Shown here piece after piece: positions 1 through 6,019 of a DNA stretch of 7,290 nt. Each line of letters begins with the position of its first letter. Position 1 is the first letter of the stretch. The position numbers and the translations under genes are program-made. This DNA is from JAGTVG01 sp964389805. Lineage in GTDB: Bacteria > Bacteroidota > Bacteroidia > Cytophagales > Cyclobacteriaceae. Below the pieces are notes generated by a model that searched no databases, was not told the DNA's origin, and worked only from the letters and a program-made list of their open reading frames with translations. Where the stretch lies: positions 1 to 7,290 of the forward strand of contig CAYMFU010000290.1 in assembly GCA_964389805.1 (NCBI GenBank). Direction: 5' to 3'.

Positions 1-118
1 TGAATGTGACAATATAGCAACTAAGCAGGTAGGTGATGAAGAACCAGAGGAATTTGAAATGAACTGCAGGATGAAGAGATGGCATTGGATGTGGCGTCAC
101 AGACATATGAATAAATAA
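1..118 (+). CDS. C-terminal tail of an unidentified protein (5' part outside window)
   Basis: An open frame runs from the left edge (first full codon at 2-4) to a TAA at 116-118, giving 38 residues. The first half is acidic (VGDEEPEEFE). The end is rich in Trp, His and Arg (MKRWHWMWRHRHMNK). I do not recognise the family. Support for a real gene is positional: the stop lies 20 bases before a strong hairpin terminator (139-174), as expected for a gene end, and no competing minus-strand gene covers the stretch. The Trp/His/Arg-rich tail could bind metal or an acidic partner, but that is speculation from composition only. If the reading is correct, this gene converges on the DUF4382 lipoprotein gene. 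Confidence 0.45.
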   Translation, partial: ECDNIATKQVGDEEPEEFEMNCRMKRWHWMWRHRHMNK

Positions 119-138
119 TATATATTAAGTTATCAGTC

Positions 139-174
139 AAAAAAGAGGCTGTCGATTGAGACAGCCTCTTTTTT
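139..174. terminator. Bidirectional intrinsic terminator between convergent genes
   Basis: A perfect 15-bp stem (AAAAAAGAGGCTGTC at 139-153 pairing with 160-174) encloses a 6-base loop, GATTGA. The GC-rich core GAGGCTGTC is followed by six T on either strand, so it works as a rho-independent terminator in both directions. It sits 20 bases after the plus-strand stop at 118 and 40 bases after the minus-strand lipoprotein stop at 215, so it should serve both genes. Confidence 0.93.
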
Positions 175-214
175 GATTTTATAGTAAGGATATGGGATGG
201 AATTTCCAGCCTAA

Positions 215-1063
215 TTATTCCTGGCTTAGATCAATAGTTCCCATATCAGTAATCTTCTGATCCTCAACGAGTACATCTTCCACTAATTTAGAAGTTAATT
301 CAGACCCTTCAGCAGGTTCAAATGATACTGAATAAGTTCCAGCTTCAATTCCGGTAATTAAAAAAGATGAAGATCCGGCGGTGGCTACGGTAGAGCCCAC
401 CTTAACACCTGCCTCATCTATTACATAGATTGAAATAGTTTCATCTTCAGGGTATACTTCTCCTTTTATTGATCCGCCATTACCTTCTGTTATAACCCTG
501 ATTACAGGCTTTAATATATACTTCTCTTTTGCCTTCACAATGGACCGTGCCGCTTCAAAATCCAGTTTGAGATTATAAGAAAGTCCCGCTTCCAGGTTTT
601 CATTTACCTTTAATTTCAATCCGGATTCCTGCCCGCTGGGTGCTTTCATGTCAAGGCTGTCTCCATCGATGACCACAGTGTTTTTATCACCTAGAATTAA
701 CCTGATTTGAGTAATATACCCTGCAGGAAATTCAGAATCATAGATGGTGAGTTCGTGACCATTCGTATAGTCAAGAATGTTGATAACACCTATTTCACTA
801 CCTTCTAAGGTGACCCAACCTCCTGAATCATTGTCGCTTTCCTCGCCATCTCCATTTTCTTGCTGTTCACCTTCATCTTCATTTACAACAGAGCTGGAAT
901 GTACTCTGATCCCCTTTATGTCAATGTTAACTGACTCAAAATCTCCGGCTTGATCAATTAATGAGATTTTTAGATGACTGGTTGTCAAATCATTTTCATT
1001 GTTACATGAAATAGATAAGAGAATCAACATAAATGAAAAAAGGATTGATAATTTCTTTCTCAT
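215..1063 (-). CDS. DUF4382 domain-containing lipoprotein
   Basis: This encodes 282 residues. The frame is open to 1180, but the ATG at 1063 is preferred because it gives a lipoprotein signal (MRKK, a hydrophobic stretch, then LLSISC with the lipid Cys at residue 20) and because a good promoter lies at 1127-1157, inside the longer reading. Residues about 30-191 match the DUF4382 pattern: an opening LKISLIDQAGDFESVNIDI strand, the INILDYTNG segment, FPAGYITQIRLILG, and a closing YILKPVIRVI. Residues about 196-280 look like a small beta-sandwich of the carboxypeptidase-regulatory or SpaA type (SIKGEVYPEDETISIYVID, then ITGIEAGTYSVSFEP). Residues 61-80 are an acidic Asn/Glu/Asp/Gly insert, probably a disordered loop. 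The lipobox has Ser rather than Leu at -3, which is tolerable in this phylum. It is probably anchored in the outer membrane. DUF4382 has no established biochemical role. It seems to be transcribed alone. Confidence 0.88.
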   Translation of the reverse strand: MRKKLSILFSFMLILLSISCNNENDLTTSHLKISLIDQAGDFESVNIDIKGIRVHSSSVVNEDEGEQQENGDGEESDNDSGGWVTLEGSEIGVINILDYTNGHELTIYDSEFPAGYITQIRLILGDKNTVVIDGDSLDMKAPSGQESGLKLKVNENLEAGLSYNLKLDFEAARSIVKAKEKYILKPVIRVITEGNGGSIKGEVYPEDETISIYVIDEAGVKVGSTVATAGSSSFLITGIEAGTYSVSFEPAEGSELTSKLVEDVLVEDQKITDMGTIDLSQE

Positions 1064-1126
1064 AGCTTTATATTTAAATTGCACAATTATTAAAGAAAAC
1101 TTGCAGGATAAGTTAAGGTTGACGGG

Positions 1127-1157
1127 CAAATCTATACTTGTTATTGTTATATAACAA
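1127..1157 (-). promoter_or_regulatory. Bacteroidota-type promoter of the DUF4382 lipoprotein gene
   Basis: On the minus strand TTG (1157-1155) is followed after exactly 20 bases by TAGATTTG (1134-1127), a perfect match to the Bacteroidota -33/-7 consensus TTTG...TAnnTTTG except for the first base of the -33 box. Transcription should begin near 1120, giving a leader of about 57 bases before the ATG at 1063. This also argues against the upstream in-frame start at 1180. Confidence 0.68.
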
Positions 1158-1158
1158 T
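1143..1158. promoter_or_regulatory. 16-bp perfect palindrome over the -33 box, candidate operator
   Basis: ATTGTTATATAACAAT reads the same on both strands and covers the -33 TTG of the lipoprotein promoter. A dimeric repressor bound here would block RNA polymerase. Its inner ten bases, GTTATATAAC, recur at 5772-5781. No regulator gene lies in the window to pair with it, so the operator role is inference from position and symmetry. Confidence 0.35.
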
Positions 1159-1298
1159 TAAAATTAAGTGCAGAAAGCACATCTATCTATTTCGAGATAA
1201 TATAAATTATTGTTTGTCAAGCAGTTATGTTGCTAAACTTAAATTTTTAATAGATGCAAAGTGGTTTGCCATCATTAACTTTATGGATTGAGGTCGTA

Positions 1299-2459
1299 TT
1301 AACTATTTATCATTAGATCGAGTAATTTTCGATCGAGTTTATATCCCTGCCAATCTTCATATACAACATCTTCCCGACCAGAATTCAGGATTCCAAAAGT
1401 GCCTTTAAACTCCCACAACGCAAAACCAATTCCATTTGATCCAAGAATATCAAGGACATCCTTAAACCATGCAAGGAATACCTCATGAGGGGTTTTATTA
1501 TAACATCCGCATTCACCGCAGTGGACGCCGACACCATTTTTTACTAAGTCAATCCACGGTGCATAAAACTTTTCAAGCATTTCTCTGCTAAGATATCTGT
1601 CACCTACTTGCCCTGGCCATTTAGGTTCTGGTAAATTTTCAATATCTTTAAATGCCCAGGAGGCTTTATAATGTGAAATTATTCCAGGGTTATAACCACG
1701 ACAACTCTGTGCAATGTCAAGATCTGTAATTTCAGGGATAACGGAACTTCCAACATTATTGCCATCAGCTATAACAATGTGATCAGGATTTGCCTCCTTG
1801 ATCGTTTCCATAGCTTTTTTTGCAATTTTTCTATATATGTCACCCGGGACAGGACCTCTTTTTGAATGCTGATCATTCATGTCTTCTCGCATGCATGGTT
1901 CGTTGGCCAGGTCAAAACTGATCTTTTCCGGTGACAGATTTTTGTATTTCTCCGCCCACATCGACCAGTGATAATAGAAAGCATCCTGAGCTTCCTGGTC
2001 CAGCCAAAGATTATACGGTTCATTAAAACCCGCATTTACACAAAATCCAGGAGCCCTATGAAGATTTAAACTTACATGCATATTATATTTATGCGCATTA
2101 GCTACAAGTGATTCAATCCTGTCTGTTGCCTCTTCGTCTATTTGATAAACCTCATCAGGTGTAATATCTCTGCTTCGGTCAAATTTTATATAGGATGGAT
2201 AGGCCATTGGGATCCTTACAAAATTAAATCCCCAGTCTGACATCCATTTGAAATATTCCTCTTTAGTTCCTGGTCTGGTCCTGTTCGGATTGGGGGAGAA
2301 GAAATCCAGGAGGTTAAATCCTTTCCATTTGGGCAATTTATTTTTTACTGTTGTGCTCTGACTTGTACAGCCTATAGTTCCGGCTAGGCCTATTCCACCA
2401 ACCAACAAACTTGATGATTTAATGAATTTTCGTCTTCCTGTTCTAGTTGTATTGCTCAT
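1299..2459 (-). CDS. Glycoside hydrolase family 5 protein, Tat-exported, probable lipoprotein
   Basis: This encodes 386 residues from the ATG at 2459. A longer start at 2495 would put 12 extra residues before the export signal, so the shorter one is chosen. The N-terminus is a twin-arginine signal (TGRRKFIKSS, Arg9-Arg10) with a hydrophobic stretch ending in GTIGC, so Cys31 may be lipidated. The rest is a GH5 (beta/alpha)8 barrel with the invariant set in order: Arg82 (FVRIP), His134 (NLHRAPG), Asn186-Glu187 (DLANEP, acid/base), His263-Tyr264 (SHYKA), Glu316 (HCGECG, nucleophile) and Trp349 (ALWEF). All catalytic positions are kept, so it should be an active retaining beta-glycosidase, probably an endo-glucanase or mannanase type. 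The exact glycan cannot be read from sequence. It should sit in the periplasm or on a membrane surface. It lies downstream of the cytochrome c gene on the same strand and may be cotranscribed with it. Confidence 0.9.
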   Translation of the reverse strand: MSNTTRTGRRKFIKSSSLLVGGIGLAGTIGCTSQSTTVKNKLPKWKGFNLLDFFSPNPNRTRPGTKEEYFKWMSDWGFNFVRIPMAYPSYIKFDRSRDITPDEVYQIDEEATDRIESLVANAHKYNMHVSLNLHRAPGFCVNAGFNEPYNLWLDQEAQDAFYYHWSMWAEKYKNLSPEKISFDLANEPCMREDMNDQHSKRGPVPGDIYRKIAKKAMETIKEANPDHIVIADGNNVGSSVIPEITDLDIAQSCRGYNPGIISHYKASWAFKDIENLPEPKWPGQVGDRYLSREMLEKFYAPWIDLVKNGVGVHCGECGCYNKTPHEVFLAWFKDVLDILGSNGIGFALWEFKGTFGILNSGREDVVYEDWQGYKLDRKLLDLMINS

Positions 2460-2466
2460 AATATTC

Positions 2467-2640
2467 TTATTTATAAAATATTGTAATAATCGCATTCGCT
2501 TCCGGCCACATTTTTTTTAAGTCATCAGCCCCGGACATCTGAATTGAAGGGCTTAGTACCATCATAGCTGAATCTTCATCTCCACCCCGCAAGTAAGGTG
2601 TGCCAAAAAAAATCTTTATACTCCATTCTATAAACACCAT
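2467..2640 (-). CDS. Doubtful short ORF between cytochrome c and GH5 genes
   Basis: This ORF has 57 codons from an ATG at 2640; a TTG start at 2679 would give 70. It ends 7 bases before the GH5 start and begins 64 bases (or 25 with TTG) after the cytochrome c stop. I do not recognise it. The second half (LSPSIQMSGADDLKKMWPEA) looks like real protein, while the first half (MVFIEWSIKIFFGTPY) does not look like a usual start and is not a clean signal peptide. It contains two 8-base homopolymers (2605-2612 and 2511-2518), so it could be the decayed end of an older gene, a frameshifted gene, or a genuine small gene cotranscribed with GH5. It could also be chance. Confidence 0.25.
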   Translation of the reverse strand: MVFIEWSIKIFFGTPYLRGGDEDSAMMVLSPSIQMSGADDLKKMWPEANAIITIFYK

Positions 2641-2704
2641 GGTAAATGATTTCAGATAAAGAAAAGAGATTAAATCCAATAGTATTCCCTTCTAAAATAA
2701 ACCA

Positions 2705-3109
2705 TTATAAGCTTTTAATATAGTTAACCAGCATCCAACGATCTTCTTCTTCCTTGATCTTCTTGTCAAAGCTGGGCATTTCATCTCTGCCCATTACTAT
2801 TTTAAAATAGATGGCCCCGTCTGGTTGTGATTTGAAAGTTTTTGCGGTAAAATCTCTTACATCTGAACTTAATTCAAAAGCTTTTGAGCCGTCTCCCAAA
2901 CCAGTCTTTCCATGGCATGATCTGCAATGTACAGAGTATAGATCCTTCCCAATGTCATCTTCGTCCTCGACCTGGGCATATGGGTTTTCCATATTCTTGA
3001 ATTTGTCAGGTACCACCCAGTCATCTTGCATTGAAATATAACCTGAAGCTAAAAAGATTAGTGCCATAGAGAGCATCAAGTATTTGATTTTATTTTTATT
3101 AGCCTTCAT
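2705..3109 (-). CDS. Small periplasmic mono-haem cytochrome c
   Basis: This encodes 134 residues. An N-terminal signal or anchor (basic start, hydrophobic residues about 10-23, LIFLASG) is followed by an acidic linker and a class I cytochrome c domain. Haem attachment is CRSCH (Cys62, Cys65, His66 as axial ligand), followed by GKTGLGDG. Met111 in DEMPSFDKKI is the likely sixth ligand, and the final helix is RWMLVNYIKSL. The size and single haem fit the cytochrome_CBB3/cytochrome C family used as electron shuttles or as acceptors for periplasmic dehydrogenases. No lipobox Cys is visible, so it is either soluble after cleavage or held by the N-terminal helix. The partner is unknown: no dehydrogenase or oxidase lies in the window, although a propeller protein and sugar enzymes are close. 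The start at 3109 follows an A-rich leader. Confidence 0.92.
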   Translation of the reverse strand: MKANKNKIKYLMLSMALIFLASGYISMQDDWVVPDKFKNMENPYAQVEDEDDIGKDLYSVHCRSCHGKTGLGDGSKAFELSSDVRDFTAKTFKSQPDGAIYFKIVMGRDEMPSFDKKIKEEEDRWMLVNYIKSL

Positions 3110-3166
3110 TTTCTGAAAAATTGATCAGCCAATAAATTAAAGATTTGAAGGAATAAAAGCAACCAC

Positions 3167-3197
3167 TTTTAGATTATTGTATATTAATAATCTAAAA
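3167..3197. terminator. AT-rich 12-bp hairpin after the permease gene
   Basis: TTTTAGATTATT (3167-3178) pairs perfectly with 3186-3197 around a 7-base loop. It starts 14 bases after the permease stop on the minus strand, the place for a terminator or a transcript-protecting stem. It has no run of U after either arm (GTGGTTGC follows on the minus strand), so it is not a classical intrinsic terminator and could instead be a protein-binding palindrome upstream of the cytochrome c gene. Confidence 0.4.
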
Positions 3198-3211
3198 ATC
3201 CTCTATGAATA

Positions 3212-5692
3212 TTATTCGTCCCTTAGTGTATTTGCCGGATTAGACATTGCAGCTTTTACAGTCTGGGAACCAATGGCAAGCAAACCTAGTATTAACAATA
3301 ATAATACGCCAAATACCAGTATCCAGACACTGAAATTAATCCGTATTGCAAAGAACTGGAGCCATGTATTGTTCAGAAAATAGGCTATAGGAGTTGCGAT
3401 TATTATGGCAATCAGCAACATAAAAATATATCCTCTTGAGATCTGCATCAATATACCCCGGACTGAGGCTCCAAGAACCTTTCGTATACCTATTTCTTTT
3501 ATTTTTGTTTCAGCACTGTAGGTAGCCATGCCCAGGAGTCCCATTCCAGCGATCACAATAGCGATTAAAGATACATATCCTACAATAGATAGAACATCAC
3601 TGAAAATACCCTGGGAATCTGCTAATTGTTCATCAAAGAACTGGTATTGAAACGTGTGGATCCTATCCAGTTCCTTCCATTTACTTTCGAGGAAGGTTAC
3701 TGTTTCATTAAGATTCTGTCCGGAAACTTTTATATTCAGATAACGGTATTCTTCAGGATTATAAGTAAACATAAAAGGTCCGATCTGGTCCTGGAATATA
3801 TCGTAATGAAAATCCTTAACTATTCCGATTACTTCTACAATTTCATCAGCATTTCCATCAGCATTAACTTTGTTTACTGTACTGAATTTTTCTCCAACTA
3901 TATCATTTATATTCTCGTATCCGAATTTTCTGGCAGCGGCTTCATTTACAATAATGAATCTCTTATTTTCATCTGTCAGATCCTGATTGAAATCACTTCC
4001 TGCAATAATTTCAAAATCCAGATTATTGATGAAATTATGATCTATTGATATGTGATCAACGTGTAGGGAATCTTGTGTTTCATCAAGTTTATAAATCTTA
4101 TCTCCTTCCTTGACCATGGTTGCTGGCATAATGGAACTGGCGGAAATCTGTTTAACGTCCGACCAGGAGGAGAATTCATTGGCAAACTGTTCATATTCAT
4201 TTCCCCTTAGATTGACGTTGATTATGTTTTCTTTTCCGAATCCATATTCTGCATGTGCAAAGTGTTTTAGTTGCAGATATAGCAGGGTAGATGTAATAAT
4301 AAAAAATAAAGAGAGAACAAGCTGTATTACAGTTAAGGCTTTCCCAAGCAGGGGCTTTTTAAATATAAAAACACCTTTTTTATTTACGGTTCCAGTGATT
4401 TTATTTCCCAACATGTTAAGCGGTTTGAAAGCAGATAGCAACCAGGCAGGGATCAATCCGGAAAAAATACCAATCATAATACTGAAGACAACGAAAAAAA
4501 GATAGACAATAAAATTCTCTTCAAGCCCGATATTCATATACTTATTGATCCATAATCCTGAAAATCCAGGTTTAATTAATTGAAGAAATATAACAGAGAT
4601 TACTAGCGCGATAAGCGATATTATAATTGCTTCAATGGTAAATTGAGTAAAAACCTGAATTCTGTAAGCCCCATTGATTTTTCTCAGAGCAATTTCCTTC
4701 ATTCTGGATAAAGAACGGGCTATTGTAAGATTGGTGTAATTAAAGCAGGCGGAAAAAATAATGATTAATGCGAGGATGGATAAAAAGTAAAAACCTTCAA
4801 TTGGCATCCTTATACTCATTGGATTGCTAAGCATTTTCCCCGGGCTGATTTCTGATAACGGCTGTAATTTAAAATTTGCATTGTAATCTTCATATGGTGC
4901 ATATTTTACCTGGGAAATATTTTCCAGAATTTGTGTGAGTTCTGCTTCCGTTTTCCCTTCTTTACTTAAAAAGTATACATGTGTTCCCCAGATACTCCTC
5001 CAATTATTCATGTCGTAGTCTTCAATGCCTGAGTTAATCAATGCTTCAAGCGTCGACATGGAAACCAGTATTTCGAAATTTATATGTGATTTCATTCCGT
5101 TATCCTTGACTATTCCTGTTACCGTGAAATCGCCAAGCAGGATATCTTTTATATCTAAATCGAAACCGAGCATATTCATTCCCCTGTCGTTGAATGAAAC
5201 AACCTTACCCATCGGATCTGTATCTTTAAACAGCTTTTTGGCAGCTTTCTCACTCAAAACCAAAGAAAATGGTTCTTTAAGTGCAGTATTGGGATCGCCG
5301 CTTTTTAATGTAAATCCAAAAACATTGAATAGGTCTTCATCCGTGTAATAACCTGCTAGTGGAACAGTATGATCCTGAAATTTGATGTCTCCACCCAGCA
5401 TGCCTTTAAACCTGACAACCTTTTCAATACCGTCATATTCTTCCAATAAAGTATTCTTTAGTGGCATGGCTGATGTGGCTAAAAGGCCACCAGAATTGTT
5501 CGATTGTGTTATTACTCTATATATTCGATCCTCCTTATCATGGAATTGGTCATATTGTAGTAGATCAAATAGCATTAATATGATCAGTAGGCCTGTAGAC
5601 ATGCTTAAGGATAAGCCAATTATATTGATTACAGAGAAAAGTTTCCTTTTAAAAATATTTCGGAAAGCGATAGTTAGATAGTTTCTCAGCAT
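3212..5692 (-). CDS. FtsX/MacB-like ABC transporter permease, two-domain, no ATPase nearby
   Basis: This encodes 826 residues with two tandem MacB_PCD-FtsX halves. Predicted membrane segments are near residues 19-41, 299-319, 350-372, 393-416, 450-473, 699-722, 753-774 and 787-809. Large extracytoplasmic domains lie at about 42-298 and 474-698. Each half carries the cytoplasmic coupling motif of the family: MKEIALRKINGA (331-342) and IKEIGIRKVLGA (731-742). The C-terminus is NPANTLRDE, a common ending in this group. Such proteins belong to type VII ABC systems (MacB, LolCDE and FtsEX relatives) that couple ATP hydrolysis in the cytoplasm to envelope work such as lipoprotein extraction, drug or peptide export, or hydrolase control, rather than solute import. 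Bacteroidota, especially Cytophagales, carry many copies without an adjacent ATPase. The substrate is unknown. It is flanked by a 327-base leader and a hairpin, so it is probably its own unit. Confidence 0.93.
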   Translation of the reverse strand: MLRNYLTIAFRNIFKRKLFSVINIIGLSLSMSTGLLIILMLFDLLQYDQFHDKEDRIYRVITQSNNSGGLLATSAMPLKNTLLEEYDGIEKVVRFKGMLGGDIKFQDHTVPLAGYYTDEDLFNVFGFTLKSGDPNTALKEPFSLVLSEKAAKKLFKDTDPMGKVVSFNDRGMNMLGFDLDIKDILLGDFTVTGIVKDNGMKSHINFEILVSMSTLEALINSGIEDYDMNNWRSIWGTHVYFLSKEGKTEAELTQILENISQVKYAPYEDYNANFKLQPLSEISPGKMLSNPMSIRMPIEGFYFLSILALIIIFSACFNYTNLTIARSLSRMKEIALRKINGAYRIQVFTQFTIEAIIISLIALVISVIFLQLIKPGFSGLWINKYMNIGLEENFIVYLFFVVFSIMIGIFSGLIPAWLLSAFKPLNMLGNKITGTVNKKGVFIFKKPLLGKALTVIQLVLSLFFIITSTLLYLQLKHFAHAEYGFGKENIINVNLRGNEYEQFANEFSSWSDVKQISASSIMPATMVKEGDKIYKLDETQDSLHVDHISIDHNFINNLDFEIIAGSDFNQDLTDENKRFIIVNEAAARKFGYENINDIVGEKFSTVNKVNADGNADEIVEVIGIVKDFHYDIFQDQIGPFMFTYNPEEYRYLNIKVSGQNLNETVTFLESKWKELDRIHTFQYQFFDEQLADSQGIFSDVLSIVGYVSLIAIVIAGMGLLGMATYSAETKIKEIGIRKVLGASVRGILMQISRGYIFMLLIAIIIATPIAYFLNNTWLQFFAIRINFSVWILVFGVLLLLILGLLAIGSQTVKAAMSNPANTLRDE

Positions 5693-5771
5693 ATTAAAAA
5701 ATATTTACCCGTATGACTAATAATCTCGGGTGATGGTTACATAATAGTGCTTACGAAAAATTCTACACACG

Positions 5772-5781
5772 GTTATATAAC
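5772..5781. promoter_or_regulatory. Second copy of the GTTATATAAC palindrome, candidate operator
   Basis: This perfect 10-bp palindrome lies in the permease leader, 80 bases upstream of the ATG, and is identical to the core of the palindrome on the lipoprotein promoter (1146-1155). It sits between the arms of TACACA/TGTGTA, but not exactly centred on them. A shared regulator is possible. Short AT-rich palindromes also arise by chance. Confidence 0.25.
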
Positions 5782-5962
5782 TTATAGAATGCCTTGTGTA
5801 ATGTTCAGTTATTGAAAGAAAATTTGGAAAACAATAATCTATCTATTGATAATATATGTTTTAAGCAAGATTTTTAAAGATACTGTAATATTAAATATTT
5901 ATCATTATTTCAATACTGAGGATTATAATATGATCCAGTTTTGTTTCCTTTATCACTTAAAA

Positions 5963-5981
5963 AATTATTTCCTAAATAATT
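5963..5981 (-). terminator. Weak hairpin terminator after the TIM-barrel gene
   Basis: On the minus strand AATTATTT, loop AGG, AAATAATT is followed by TTTT. It begins 38 bases beyond the stop at 6020. The stem is perfect over 8 bp but all A-T, so it is thermodynamically weak. A second stem (5990-5998 with 6034-6042) lies just before it. Confidence 0.3.
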
Positions 5982-6019
5982 GATCTAATAAGCATTCTTG
6001 AATTAAACTATAACGGTAA

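Larger units (their letters stand above)
5693..6019. other. 327-base intergenic spacer upstream of the permease
   Basis: This spacer is very AT-rich with no credible coding frame on either strand. It should hold the permease promoter, but I see no clean TAnnTTTG box on the minus strand. It contains the 10-bp palindrome GTTATATAAC (5772-5781), a separated inverted repeat TACACA/TGTGTA (5764-5769 and 5795-5800), and hairpins at the right end that probably belong to the end of the TIM-barrel gene. Confidence 0.6.

Noticed and set aside
1064..1180. Upstream 39-residue extension of the lipoprotein gene
   Set aside because: It would bury the signal peptide and place the start upstream of the best promoter.
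1256..1269. Small hairpin GCAAA-GTGG-TTTGC after the GH5 stop
   Set aside because: It has only 5 bp and no adjacent U run, so it is not convincing as a terminator.
3132..3162. Possible cytochrome c promoter, TTG-N20-TAATTTAT on the minus strand
   Set aside because: The spacing is right but the -7 box lacks the TTTG end, so it is too weak to list as a feature.
3626..4505. Plus-strand ORFs at 3626-4048 and 4110-4505, and similar ones at 2811-3041, 3177-3383, 5025-5348, 5382-5681 and 6168-6476
   Set aside because: They lie opposite clear minus-strand genes or mostly so, show no family pattern, and have the composition expected of antisense frames.
5832..5868. TTG followed by TAGATTATTG in the permease leader as a promoter
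   Set aside because: The spacer is 24 bases and the box does not match TAnnTTTG.
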